Positions 40,794 to 49,757 are shown, counted from the stretch's first letter. The stretch: DNA of 64,000 nt from Salinicola corii (GCF_008298015.1 NZ_VTPX01000007.1:1-64000); one strand, 5' to 3'. Program-made: numbers and translations. Notes: generated by a model not told the origin, from the letters alone.

Positions 40794-41375
40794 ATGATCT
40801 TCAGACTGAATCCGCTCTACCGGCTGGGCGCCTGGGGCGCCGCGGCCTGCATGCTGGCGATCTGCGCCATGGTCACCTTTCAGGTACTGCTGCGCTGTCT
40901 CGATGCCGTGCTGGTACTGGTCGGCGCCAGCCGCCTCGGCTACGAGATCAGCGGCGTCTCGGAGATCGCTTCCTACCTGCTAGTCGGCGCGACCTTCCTG
41001 AGCCTCGCCTACACCTTCACCCATCACGCCCATATCCGCGTCACGCTGGTCATCGCCCGTCTGCCGGCGGCGATCCGGGTCTGGTGCGAAGTGGCGTGCC
41101 TGGCGATCGCCCTGGCACTCAGCGCCCTGCTCAGTTGGGAAGTGATCGGCCTGATCCAGGAGAGCCTCGACTACGGCGACGTCTCCTCGGGGCTGATGGC
41201 GATTCCGCTGTGGATCCCGCAGACCGTCCTGGTCGTCGGCCTCGCGCTGCTGTGTCTGGCCATTCTGGAAGCGCTGCTGACAACGCTGAGGCAAGCCATG
41301 ACGGCCCCCTCGCGCTACGTGGCGCCCGGCGGCGACGATGGCGTTGGCGACAACGACAGCTTCGGCGGCGAGTGA
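40794..41375 (+). CDS. dctQ: TRAP transporter small permease DctQ
   Basis: A 193-residue membrane protein with four hydrophobic segments (about 12-34, 50-70, 90-112 and 135-160), the standard DctQ topology, with a polar C-terminal tail. It pairs with DctM to form the membrane part of the TRAP importer. Family-typical block: ISGVSEIASYLLVGATFLSLAYTFTHHAHIRVTL. The gap of 187 bases to dctM is unusual for this operon type and is filled by an interspersed repeat. Confidence 0.85.
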   Translation: MIFRLNPLYRLGAWGAAACMLAICAMVTFQVLLRCLDAVLVLVGASRLGYEISGVSEIASYLLVGATFLSLAYTFTHHAHIRVTLVIARLPAAIRVWCEVACLAIALALSALLSWEVIGLIQESLDYGDVSSGLMAIPLWIPQTVLVVGLALLCLAILEALLTTLRQAMTAPSRYVAPGGDDGVGDNDSFGGE

Positions 41376-41398
41376 CTTTTCGCTCCAACAACCAGCGA

Positions 41399-41541
41399 GG
41401 AAGCGCTGAATAAATCGGCGAGCGGGATGAAGAGCAAGGCGCACGGAGCGCAGAAGACGAGACATAACATGGGGTTAGGCGAGTCTTCCAGCACCGCGTA
41501 ATGCAGCACTTCGCCCGCGCAGACATTTATACGCTGCTTCC
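41399..41541. repeat. 143-bp inverted-repeat element (MITE/REP-like), copy 2
   Basis: Ends GGAAGCGCTGAATAAAT (41399-41415) and the complement of GGAAGCAGCGTATAAAT (41525-41541) form imperfect terminal repeats. AAATCGGCGA near the left end and GCGCAGACATTT near the right end match the element at 11153-11275 in the same order. It sits between dctQ and dctM and probably entered the operon as an insertion. Confidence 0.55.
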
Positions 41542-41561
41542 CTGAACCGAGGACTCGACTC

Positions 41562-42863
41562 GTGCTCACGCTCAGTCTTGCAACGCTTTTTACCCTGGCG
41601 ATTCTGCTCGGCGGCGGCGTGTGGATCGCCTTCGCCCTGCTCGGCACCGGCTGGATCGCGCTGACCTTTTTTACGAGCTTCGAGGTCGGCCCCATTCTCG
41701 CCTCCGACTTCTGGGGCGCCAGCTACGGCTGGGATCTGACCGCCCTGCCGATGTTCGTGTGGATGGGCGAAATCTTGTTCCGCTCCGGCCTGGCCGACAA
41801 CATGTTCCGCGCCCTGTCGCCCTGGCTCAACCGTCTACCCGGCCGGCTGCTGCACTCCAACATCATCGGTAGCGGCCTGTTCGCCGCCGTCTGCGGCTCC
41901 TCCGCCGCGACCTGCGCCACCGTCGGCAAGATGACCCTGCCCGAGCTCGAGCGCCGCGGCTACGACGAAACCCTGGCGATCGGTACGCTGGCCAGCGCCT
42001 CTACCCTGGGCCTGCTGATTCCGCCGTCGATCATGATGATCGTCTACGGCGTGGTCACCGAGCAGTCGATCTCGCGCCTGTTCATGGCGGGCATCGGCCC
42101 TGGCCTGCTGCTGCTGGCACTGTTCATGATCTACCTAGTGATCTGGTCGCTGACCGCCGGCAGGAATGGCGGCGCGGGTCATGCCGAGGCGCCGATGCCG
42201 TTTCTCGACAAGGTCAGAAACAGCTGGCGGCTGATTCCGCTGCTGGTACTGATCGGCGGCATTCTCGGCAGCATCTACGGCGGCGTCGCCTCCCCCACCG
42301 AGGCGGCCGCGGTGGGCGTGGTGCTGTCGATGGTGATCGCGCGATGCAACGGCCATTTCGACAGGTCGACCTTCCTGGAGTCGATGTTCGCCGGGCTGCG
42401 CACCTCGTGCATGATCGCGTTCATCATCGCCGGTGCCTCGTTCCTGTCGTCGGCCATGAGTTTCACCCAGCTGCCGACGCAGCTGGCCAGCGCCATCGCC
42501 GCCATGGGGCTCTCGCCCAACGTGCTGCTGGTGATGCTGACCCTTTTTCTGCTGGTGCTGGGCTGCTTCCTCGACGGGATCTCGCTGATCCTGCTGGTGA
42601 CCTCGATCATCATGCCGCTGATCAACGCCGCCGGCATCGACCCGATCTGGTTCGGCATCTACCTGGTGATCGTGGTGGAGATCTCGCAGATCACGCCACC
42701 GGTGGGCTTCAATCTGTTCGTGATCCAGGGGCTGACCGGCAAGAATATCTTCACCATCGCCAAGGCGACGCTGCCGTTCTTCCTGCTGATGCTGTTCGCC
42801 ATCGTTCTGATGCGGACCTTCCCGGAGATCGTGCTCTACCTGCCGCAGGCGATGAACCGCTAG
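41562..42863 (+). CDS. dctM: TRAP transporter large permease DctM
   Basis: A 433-residue protein with about 11-12 hydrophobic segments, the sodium-coupled transport subunit of the TRAP importer. Typical DctM blocks: PMFVWMGEILFRSGLADNMF (about 62-82), GSSAATCATVGKMTLPELERRGYDETLAIGTLASASTLGLLIPPS (about 113-157) and EISQITPPVGFNLFVIQG (about 375-392). Third gene of the DctPQM operon, displaced from dctQ by an interspersed element. An inverted repeat terminates the operon at 42903. Confidence 0.9.
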   Translation: MLTLSLATLFTLAILLGGGVWIAFALLGTGWIALTFFTSFEVGPILASDFWGASYGWDLTALPMFVWMGEILFRSGLADNMFRALSPWLNRLPGRLLHSNIIGSGLFAAVCGSSAATCATVGKMTLPELERRGYDETLAIGTLASASTLGLLIPPSIMMIVYGVVTEQSISRLFMAGIGPGLLLLALFMIYLVIWSLTAGRNGGAGHAEAPMPFLDKVRNSWRLIPLLVLIGGILGSIYGGVASPTEAAAVGVVLSMVIARCNGHFDRSTFLESMFAGLRTSCMIAFIIAGASFLSSAMSFTQLPTQLASAIAAMGLSPNVLLVMLTLFLLVLGCFLDGISLILLVTSIIMPLINAAGIDPIWFGIYLVIVVEISQITPPVGFNLFVIQGLTGKNIFTIAKATLPFFLLMLFAIVLMRTFPEIVLYLPQAMNR

Positions 42864-42902
42864 ATCTGCCGCAGACAATGAACGGACGCGGACCTTGGGT
42901 CC

Positions 42903-42932
42903 GGTCAATCCGGCGTTACTGCCGGATTGACC
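42903..42932. terminator. 12-bp perfect hairpin between convergent dctM and gntR
   Basis: GGTCAATCCGGC (42903-42914), loop GTTACT, exact complement to 42932. It overlaps the last codons of the GntR-type gene and lies 40 bases after the dctM stop. No T tract on the plus strand, but the symmetry and convergent setting favour a terminator. Confidence 0.6.
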
Positions 42933-43648
42933 GCTGCCAGCGCGACTTCGAAGGAAAATCGAATGTGGTCTTCCATCAACGTGATCGCCGCCGACTGGTC
43001 GCGTTCGATGCTCAGCGCCGCGAGTTGATAATGCTGATCGTCGCGCCTGCTGCGGATCTTCGCATTGGTAGGCGCCTGGCGCCGGTAACGATCGAACTGA
43101 TCATGCAATTGGTCGATAAAACGCAACAGCCATCGCGATCCACACGGGCTGATCAGCGTACGATGAAAGGCTCGGTGCAGCACTTCCCACTCATGCAGCG
43201 GTAGCTGATTCGCTTCGGCCCGCCGGAGTCGATGCACGGCCGCCAACAGCCGAGATTCCCACTCGGTATCGCCCCGCTCCATGGCCCGTCTCAAAGCCAT
43301 ACATTCCAGTTCCAGGCGCATCTTGGCAATCTCTTCGAGATCGTCCTGCATGAGGGCCGGTACGCGAAACCCACGCTGGTGTGTCTGCTCCAACAAGCCG
43401 TAGGCCGCCAACCGGTTCAACGCTTCTCGAAGCGGGCTCAGGCCCACACGGTAGCGATCCTTCAGAACGCTGATGACAAGTTTTTCCCCCGCCACGAAAT
43501 GACCATCGATCAGATCGCGTCGCAGCGATTCGAACAGGCTACCGGCGGCCAACGGGCTGTCGAGTGGATCAACGCGGATATCGGGCGCATCGTCACGTTT
43601 ATCTTCAGACGCAGCCTCGATTTGAAAGCCGGGCGTCGGTCGAGGCAT
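42905..43648 (-). CDS. GntR/FadR-family regulator
   Basis: A 247-residue regulator: winged helix (SLFESLRRDLIDGHFVAGEKLVISVLKDRYRVGLSPLREALNRLAAYGLL, about 38-90) and an all-helical FCD effector domain (about 105-235) with metal-ligand-like D/H residues. The ATG at 43648 follows AAGGAGG. It is divergent from tctC (gap 212 bases), so it most likely controls the tctCBA-ggt operon. The intergenic DNA has TTGAC-N11-GTCAA (43686-43706), a candidate operator. Confidence 0.8.
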   Translation of the reverse strand: MPRPTPGFQIEAASEDKRDDAPDIRVDPLDSPLAAGSLFESLRRDLIDGHFVAGEKLVISVLKDRYRVGLSPLREALNRLAAYGLLEQTHQRGFRVPALMQDDLEEIAKMRLELECMALRRAMERGDTEWESRLLAAVHRLRRAEANQLPLHEWEVLHRAFHRTLISPCGSRWLLRFIDQLHDQFDRYRRQAPTNAKIRSRRDDQHYQLAALSIERDQSAAITLMEDHIRFSFEVALAAVNPAVTPD

Positions 43649-43685
43649 GGCAGTCCTCCTTGGGATTACGGTTAGCACATCGCTC

Positions 43686-43706
43686 TTGACAACGGATATG
43701 GGTCAA
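43686..43706. promoter_or_regulatory. TTGAC-N11-GTCAA dyad, candidate GntR operator
   Basis: A 5-bp dyad in the divergent gntR-tctC promoter region; its left arm is also a TTGACA -35-like hexamer. Assigned by position and symmetry only. Confidence 0.3.
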
Positions 43707-43860
43707 TTTAGGTTCGAATACAGAAAATCGATTTTTTACAAAAAAAACGACAAACCTGCGATCCTTTGTAACAAGCTCTCTTTGCAATGATCCGGCTACC
43801 CCCTGGCTCGTCGCAATCGCACTCGATTCCCAATGACAACTCACAAAAGGGTTACGACTG

Positions 43861-44838
43861 ATGAAGCGTTCAATCTCGGCTTTGGCGCTGGGCGCCACCT
43901 TGCTGCTATCGCCTTTCTCTCTGATGCCGGCGGCCGCCGCCGATGACTTCCCCGATCAGGATGTGCGCCTGATCATCCCCTTCGGCCCTGGCGGCGCTAC
44001 CGACGTGATCTTTCGCCTGGTTTCACGCCAGGCCGAGCAGTCCCTCGGCCAATCGATCGTGCCCGTCAACATGGCAGGTGCCGGTGCCACCCTTGGCTCT
44101 CGTGAAGTCAAGAATGCCAAACCGGATGGCTACACGCTGCTGGGTAGCCACCAATCGATTCAGCTATCCTACCTCGCCGGCATGGCGGACTACTCCTACG
44201 ACGCCTTCGAACCCATGGCACTGCTGACGCAAACCATAAATATCCCTTCGACCAACAGCGATCACGAGGTACAGACCGCTGCCGATATCGCTGCCTATGT
44301 CGAGGCCAACCCCGGTGAAGTCAGAGTCGGCATGATTCCCAGCTCGACGGACCACTTCTTCTGGGTGCAGTTCTTCGAAGCCGCCGGCATTCCAATGCAG
44401 GACGTGCGCATGATCAGCTACCCGGACACTGGCTCCCAGGTATCGGCGCTACTGGCCAACGAAATCGACTTCACGCTGCTCAACATGCCTTCCGGCGCAT
44501 CGTTCTATGAAGATGGCGCCTTCCGTCCGCTGGGTGTTGCCGGTGAAGAACGCCTGGCCGCCCTGCCGGAAGTCGCCACGCTTCGCGAACAGAATATCGA
44601 CCTGGTCAACACAACGGCGCGCGGCGTTTTTGCTCCTAAGGAGACGCCCAAGGAAAACATCGAGGTGATCGCCAGCGCATACGAACAAGCCTTGCAGGAA
44701 AAGGAAGTCGCCAACCGCATCGAGAAAGAGTTTGGTTCGGTGGTCAGTTACATGGGGCCTGAAGCTTACGCCGCTTACCTGGAAGAGAACTCGACTGCAC
44801 TAGAGCGTGTCGCGGGAAACATTGATTTTTCACGCTGA
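43861..44838 (+). CDS. tctC: TTT substrate-binding protein TctC (Bug family)
   Basis: A 325-residue periplasmic Bug-type receptor: signal peptide about 1-27 (ending AAAAD), then the family start DFPDQDVRLIIPFGPGGATDVIFRLV (about 28-53), followed by VNMAGAGATLGSREVKNAKPDGYTLL (about 74-99). Bug proteins bind carboxylates such as citrate, glutamate, aspartate or nicotinate between two domains. The GPGGATD loop contacts the ligand carboxylate. First gene of tctCBA-ggt; the association with gamma-glutamyltransferase makes glutamate or gamma-glutamyl compounds attractive ligands. Confidence 0.85.
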   Translation: MKRSISALALGATLLLSPFSLMPAAAADDFPDQDVRLIIPFGPGGATDVIFRLVSRQAEQSLGQSIVPVNMAGAGATLGSREVKNAKPDGYTLLGSHQSIQLSYLAGMADYSYDAFEPMALLTQTINIPSTNSDHEVQTAADIAAYVEANPGEVRVGMIPSSTDHFFWVQFFEAAGIPMQDVRMISYPDTGSQVSALLANEIDFTLLNMPSGASFYEDGAFRPLGVAGEERLAALPEVATLREQNIDLVNTTARGVFAPKETPKENIEVIASAYEQALQEKEVANRIEKEFGSVVSYMGPEAYAAYLEENSTALERVAGNIDFSR

Positions 44839-44895
44839 GCCGGTCGCTCGCTAGTGTGCCGATGTATGGGTACCAACATCGGGCTTCGTCTCCAC

Positions 44896-44915
44896 GGGTG
44901 ATCCAGGGATCACCC
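44896..44915 (+). promoter_or_regulatory. Intra-operon hairpin between tctC and tctB
   Basis: GGGTGATCC and GGATCACCC form a perfect 9-bp stem with a 2-base loop, 20 bases before tctB. It probably tunes downstream expression or protects the tctC mRNA end. Confidence 0.45.
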
Positions 44916-44934
44916 TTGCCCTGTAGGTAATGTC

Positions 44935-45453
44935 ATGTCCACGATCCGAGATCGTATTCTCGCGACCGTCGTCCTAGGGATGGTCGCCATCCTCGCCGTC
45001 GAATCGGGCAATATTCCCGACAAGACCAGCTGGCAGATGTTCGATTCAGCGATCTTTCCCCGCCTACTGCTGGGGGTCATCGGGATACTGGCCACGTTGC
45101 TGTGGATTCAGTCACTGTTGGCTTCCCGGCGAGCCACGCCCCTTCAGGAGACACGAGAAGACAGTGCCCTGACAGAGGCGCAGACCATCGAGCCTACCCC
45201 TGAAGAATATACGGCCAGACCGCGCTTCCATTATCAGGTTCCGAGTCTTTTCGTGCTCTTCGGGCTCTACACGTGGTCTCTTCCCCTGCTCGGCTATCTG
45301 ATCGCCACGCTTGCATTCCTGATCATCGCCCAGGCACTGCTGCTGGGCGTCGATACGCCGAGAAAATGGCTGATCAACCTGGTGACGGCCGGCATCTTGG
45401 CGCCGCTGATCTTCGTCATTTTCGAATACGGCCTCAACGTCTGGCTGCCTTGA
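44935..45453 (+). CDS. tctB: TTT small permease TctB
   Basis: A 172-residue protein with four hydrophobic segments (about 7-24, 40-62, 103-125, 130-165) around a polar loop (about 66-100), the standard small membrane subunit of tripartite tricarboxylate transporters. Lies between tctC and tctA (15 bases before tctA). It has only a weak ribosome-binding site, consistent with lower expression than TctC. Confidence 0.8.
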   Translation: MSTIRDRILATVVLGMVAILAVESGNIPDKTSWQMFDSAIFPRLLLGVIGILATLLWIQSLLASRRATPLQETREDSALTEAQTIEPTPEEYTARPRFHYQVPSLFVLFGLYTWSLPLLGYLIATLAFLIIAQALLLGVDTPRKWLINLVTAGILAPLIFVIFEYGLNVWLP

Positions 45454-45468
45454 CCCGGGAGTTCTCTC

Positions 45469-47001
45469 ATGAGTGAATTTTTTCTACAGGGCCTAGCCGA
45501 AGTCTCCAATCTCTATACCCTGGCCATGATCACGCTGGGGGTCATCTTCGGCATCATTGGCGGGAGTATCCCGGGTTTCACGGTCACCATGGCCATTCTG
45601 GTGGTGTTTCCGTTCACCTTCTCCATGGACCCGGTAGACGGCATTGCACTGATGATCGGCGTGTTCGTCGGTGGCTACTCCGGTGGCATCATATCGGGTG
45701 TCATGCTGGGTATTCCGGGGACGCCTTCCTCGATCACCACCGTGTACGATGGCTACCCCATGGCTCAGCAGGGAGAGCCGGGGCGCGCGCTCGGCATCGG
45801 TATGCTGTCATCGTTCTTCGGTACCTTGATCAGCGTATTGATGTTGATCTTCCTGGGCCCGCTCATTGCGCAGTTCAGCATGAACTTTCGCCCGTGGGAA
45901 ATTACCGGCCTGATCGTCTTCGCATTGACCCTAGTCGCCAGTATGTCCAGCGGCGCCATGCTCAAGGGCTTAATGGCGGCAGCGATCGGCCTGCTGATCA
46001 CCACCTTCGGGTACGACCGTAACAGCAATCTACGCTTTGATTTCGGCCTCCCCGCGCTGGAATCCGGTTTCGAGATCCTGCCGGTGATGATAGGCGCGTT
46101 CGCCTTTTCGCAGTTGATGAACAACCTTGAGCAGCTCTCGAGTCGCGGCCGATCGACGGACACCCCATCGAAGCAGGCGCCAGCCCAAGGCTCGGTATCC
46201 ATCCCCTACCGACGCATCCTCAAGGATATTGCCGGACAGAAGATCAACACTCTGCGCTCCTCCATCATTGGCGGTCTGGTCGGCGCCCTGCCAGGCACCG
46301 GGGGCAGCGTCGCCAACTTCCTGAGCTACGATCAAGCACGCAAGTTCTCTCGTCATCCCCAGCGCTTCGGCACCGGCATTACGGACGGTATCGTCGCTTC
46401 GGAGTCATCCAACAATGCAGTTCTGGGTGGCGCCTTCATTCCCACGCTGGCTCTCGGAATTCCCGGCGATCTCCCCATGGCCATCATGATGGGCGTATTG
46501 ATTCTGCATGGCATCACGCCGGGACCGTTGATGTTCGAACAGAACCCGGTACTGATAGGCGGAATCTATGTCAGCCTGATGGTGGCCGCGTTCGCCATGG
46601 TGCTCGTGCAACTGCTGCTGATTCGCTGGTTTGCGCAAATATCGCGTGTCCCCCAGCAGATCTTGGTCCCGGTGGTTCTGGTGCTGTGTGCGGTGGGCTC
46701 GTTCGCCCTCAACAACAATCTGTTCGATGTCTGGGTACTGTTCCTGTTCGGCATCGTCGGCTATCTGCTTTGGAAAGCCGGTGTGCCTCTGACACCGATG
46801 ATTCTGGGCGTGGTACTGGGCAAGAACCTGGAGAACCAGTTCTTCCGAGCGCTGGAACTCGACCCCAGCTGGACCACGTTCTTCACCCGACCACTGTCGG
46901 CGGCATTTTTGGCTCTGGCACTGGCTTCCGTGGTGTTCTCTCTGATCCAGAACCAGCGCATCGCCCGCGCGTCGAAAGCGTCCCGGACACCGCCTTCGTG
47001 A
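45469..47001 (+). CDS. tctA: TTT large permease TctA
   Basis: A 510-residue protein with about 11-12 membrane spans. Diagnostic blocks: IFGIIGGSIPGFTVTMAILVVFPFTF (about 23-50), YSGGIISGVMLGIPGTPSSITTVYDGYPMAQQGEPGRALG (about 70-107) and a second half repeat GALPGTGGSVANFLSYDQARKFS (about 272-294). These PG-rich loops are typical of TctA, the sodium-coupled transport subunit. Same operon as tctC and tctB; ggt follows 95 bases after its stop. Confidence 0.9.
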   Translation: MSEFFLQGLAEVSNLYTLAMITLGVIFGIIGGSIPGFTVTMAILVVFPFTFSMDPVDGIALMIGVFVGGYSGGIISGVMLGIPGTPSSITTVYDGYPMAQQGEPGRALGIGMLSSFFGTLISVLMLIFLGPLIAQFSMNFRPWEITGLIVFALTLVASMSSGAMLKGLMAAAIGLLITTFGYDRNSNLRFDFGLPALESGFEILPVMIGAFAFSQLMNNLEQLSSRGRSTDTPSKQAPAQGSVSIPYRRILKDIAGQKINTLRSSIIGGLVGALPGTGGSVANFLSYDQARKFSRHPQRFGTGITDGIVASESSNNAVLGGAFIPTLALGIPGDLPMAIMMGVLILHGITPGPLMFEQNPVLIGGIYVSLMVAAFAMVLVQLLLIRWFAQISRVPQQILVPVVLVLCAVGSFALNNNLFDVWVLFLFGIVGYLLWKAGVPLTPMILGVVLGKNLENQFFRALELDPSWTTFFTRPLSAAFLALALASVVFSLIQNQRIARASKASRTPPS

Positions 47002-47096
47002 TCGGCAACGCCCGATAGCGACCACTTCGAATGCCCAGTTCGATCATTAGATTTTCCGACACCCTATCAAGACTGACGCTGCTGACGGACGCTCCA

Positions 47097-48701
47097 ATGA
47101 CACAAGATCCGCTTTATTATCCTTTCCCTTCACAACGCAACGTCACGCTGGGGCGTCGTGGAATGGTGGCCACTTCTCAATCACTGGCGTCCCAGGCTGG
47201 CCTGGACATCCTCAAGCAAGGCGGCAACGCGATAGATGCCGCCATTGCCACCGCCGCCGCCTTGACGGTGGTCGAGCCCACTTCCAACGGTATCGGCAGC
47301 GATGCTTTCGCGATTGTCTGGATCGATGGCAAGCTTTACGGCCTCAATGCCAGCGGGCCTGCACCGCGAAGCTTGACGCTGGAGGCGGTCCAAGCGCTCG
47401 GCCACGAGAGCATGCCGGCCTATGGCTGGGTACCCGTTACGGTGCCTGGCACCCCGGCCGGATGGGCAGCGCTCTCCAAGCGCTTCGGCAAACTGCCCTT
47501 TGCCGAATTGTTCCGCCCCGCCATCGAGATTGCCGAACAGGGCTATGCCATCACACCGACTCTGCATCAAATGTGGGCGGAAGCCTTCGAGATCTACAGC
47601 GTCGATGAGGCTGCCGTGTTCGAATCCTGGCATGCCACCTTTGCCCCACGCGGTCGGGCTCCGCAAATCGGAGAGATCTGGCAAGCACCTGATCATGCCG
47701 AGACGCTACGGAAGATTGCGGATAGCCACGCCGAGGCGTTCTATCAGGGTGGATTGGCAGGCCGTATGGCGGATCATGCGGCAGCACACGGCGGCTTCTT
47801 GACGCGCGAGGATCTCGCCGGCTATCGACCAGAGTGGGTCGAGCCGGTTGGCGTGCGCTATCGCGACCACGATATCTGGGAAATTCCACCCAACGGTTCC
47901 GGCATGATTGCACTGATGGGGCTCAACATTCTCGCGGGATTCGATCCTGATCGTGCCGAGGTGGAAACCCTACATCGCCGTATCGAAGCCTTGAAACTCG
48001 CCTACATCGACGGTTTCCATTACATCAGCGAACAAACACACATGCATGTGGATGTCGAAGCGCTGTTGAGTACCAGCTACGCCGACAGCCGTCGAGCATT
48101 GATTGGAGAGCGCGCGCTGCTGCCTGCTCCTGGCGAACTGCCTCGCGGTGGAACCGTTTATCTCGCCACGGCCGACAGCGAAGGCAATATGGTGTCGTTC
48201 ATCCAGAGCAACTACAAAGGTTTCGGTTCCGGTGTGGTCGTGCCGGGTACCGGTATCAGCCTGCAAAATCGCGGCTGGTCATTCTCTCTTGATCCGAACC
48301 ACGTCAACGCCCTGGTTCCAGGTAAGCGCCCTTATCACACCATCATTCCTGGGTTCATCACGCGGGGTGACCAAGCGATCGGGCCGTTCGGCGTGATGGG
48401 CGGTTTCATGCAACCCCAAGGACATATGCAGGTAATCACGAGCCTGCTCGATGATCACCTCAACCCCCAGGCGGCACTGGATGCACCGCGTTGGAAATGG
48501 GTCTCGCAGCGCAAGATCGAGGTCGAGCCGCATTTTCCCAACCACCTCGTTCAAGCGCTGGAACGCCGCGGCCACCAAGTGATCAAGCGCACCGACGGTC
48601 TGACTTTCGGGCGCGGGCAGATCATTCTTCGTGATCTCGAGACTGGTGTACTGACGGGTGGCACCGAGCCACGGACCGACGGCGCCGTGGTCAGTTGGTA
48701 A
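47097..48701 (+). CDS. ggt: Gamma-glutamyltransferase family protein
   Basis: A 534-residue Ntn-hydrolase of the gamma-glutamyltransferase family: GGNAIDAAIATAAALTVVEPTSNGIGSDAF (about 42-71) in the large subunit, and the autoprocessing site before the Thr of RGGTVYLATADSEGNMVSF (about 352-370); later GTGISLQNRG and a GGFMQPQGHMQV block. GGTs cleave gamma-glutamyl amides such as glutathione. The TVYLATAD nucleophile region differs from the classic TTHxSV form, as in many GGT-like acylases. No obvious signal peptide is present, so it may be cytoplasmic. I chose the ATG at 47097 (MTQDPLYYPFPS start); one 66 bases upstream is possible. It closes the tct operon. Confidence 0.8.
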   Translation: MTQDPLYYPFPSQRNVTLGRRGMVATSQSLASQAGLDILKQGGNAIDAAIATAAALTVVEPTSNGIGSDAFAIVWIDGKLYGLNASGPAPRSLTLEAVQALGHESMPAYGWVPVTVPGTPAGWAALSKRFGKLPFAELFRPAIEIAEQGYAITPTLHQMWAEAFEIYSVDEAAVFESWHATFAPRGRAPQIGEIWQAPDHAETLRKIADSHAEAFYQGGLAGRMADHAAAHGGFLTREDLAGYRPEWVEPVGVRYRDHDIWEIPPNGSGMIALMGLNILAGFDPDRAEVETLHRRIEALKLAYIDGFHYISEQTHMHVDVEALLSTSYADSRRALIGERALLPAPGELPRGGTVYLATADSEGNMVSFIQSNYKGFGSGVVVPGTGISLQNRGWSFSLDPNHVNALVPGKRPYHTIIPGFITRGDQAIGPFGVMGGFMQPQGHMQVITSLLDDHLNPQAALDAPRWKWVSQRKIEVEPHFPNHLVQALERRGHQVIKRTDGLTFGRGQIILRDLETGVLTGGTEPRTDGAVVSW

Positions 48702-48827
48702 TCTGGCGAGAAATGTATGACGAAGTGGCCAGGCCAAGCAACAAGTGACAGGAGGTCAAGGAGACGCCATTGGACGCCCTTTCACTTTTATAACGCGGCC
48801 TCGTCCACTTCGCCTCGCGATTCGCGA

Positions 48828-49757
48828 TCACTCGATGAAATCCTCCACCGTATGGCGGTATCCCAACATCAGCGAGTCGGCGACATGCCGGAATGGACTG
48901 ACGTCGACGTCGGAACGGCCCTCGGCGATCAGTTCGGCGAAACGCGCATAGAGTCCGGCGTACTCCGCGTCTGGGCCTTCTTGCTGCAGCTTGCCGTCGA
49001 TCAGCAGCCGTCTGCCGCCCGCTTCCAGTGTCATCCGCCCGGCATCGGTCTCGACATGGATCTCCCAGATCGGCGGGGTGCCCTGCTGGCGGAAATCGAA
49101 CTCGGCGTGGATCGGCACGTTTTCGCCGTCGACGAAATCCAGCGAGGCGGCGATCGGCGTCTGGCAGTTGCCGGGCACCTGCAACTGGGCATCGACCAGG
49201 TGAAACGGGCGCGGCAGGATCGCGGTGGCGATCGACAGCGCGTTGATGCCGGGGTCGAACACGCCCATGCCGCCCGGCTGCCAGATCCAGGCCTGCCCCG
49301 GGTGCCAGACCCGCACGTCCTCCTTCCATTCGATATCGACACGGCGAACCTGACGTTCCGCCAGCCAGCGCTTCGCACCCGCCACCCCGTGGGCGTGACG
49401 GGAGTGCCAGGAGGCGAACAGCGTGACGCCATGGCGTTCGGCGTCTTCGCGCAGGGTTTCGATCTCGGCCAGCGTGGCGCCGGGCGGCTTCTCCAGCATC
49501 ACGTGCTTGCCATGAGCCATGGCCAGCCGCGCCTGCTGGGTACGAACCCCGGCCGGCGTGCACAGCGAGACCGCGTCGATCTCGGGGCCCTGCTCCAGCA
49601 GCGCCTCGAGGCTCTCGAAATTTGCCACTTCGGGTACGGAGGCGTTGCGACTGGCAACGGCCGTCAGTCGATGGCGGGGATCATTGGCAATGGCCGGATG
49701 ATGCTGATCGCGAGCGATCTTGCCGTAGCCCACGATCGCGAGACGAAGGGTGTCCAT
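48828..49757 (-). CDS. Gfo/Idh/MocA sugar dehydrogenase, D-galactose 1-DH-like
   Basis: A 309-residue NAD(P)-dependent oxidoreductase: Rossmann motif LAIVGYGKIARDQH (5-18), EKPPGATLAEIETL (about 93-106; catalytic Lys in EKP), and DPGINALSIAT (about 170-180) in the C-terminal domain. Features match bacterial D-galactose/L-arabinose 1-dehydrogenases, which oxidise the free aldose to its lactone. AAGGA precedes the ATG. The sodium/solute symporter gene lies upstream on the same strand (97 bases away), making a sugar uptake/oxidation pair. Confidence 0.75.
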   Translation of the reverse strand: MDTLRLAIVGYGKIARDQHHPAIANDPRHRLTAVASRNASVPEVANFESLEALLEQGPEIDAVSLCTPAGVRTQQARLAMAHGKHVMLEKPPGATLAEIETLREDAERHGVTLFASWHSRHAHGVAGAKRWLAERQVRRVDIEWKEDVRVWHPGQAWIWQPGGMGVFDPGINALSIATAILPRPFHLVDAQLQVPGNCQTPIAASLDFVDGENVPIHAEFDFRQQGTPPIWEIHVETDAGRMTLEAGGRRLLIDGKLQQEGPDAEYAGLYARFAELIAEGRSDVDVSPFRHVADSLMLGYRHTVEDFIE

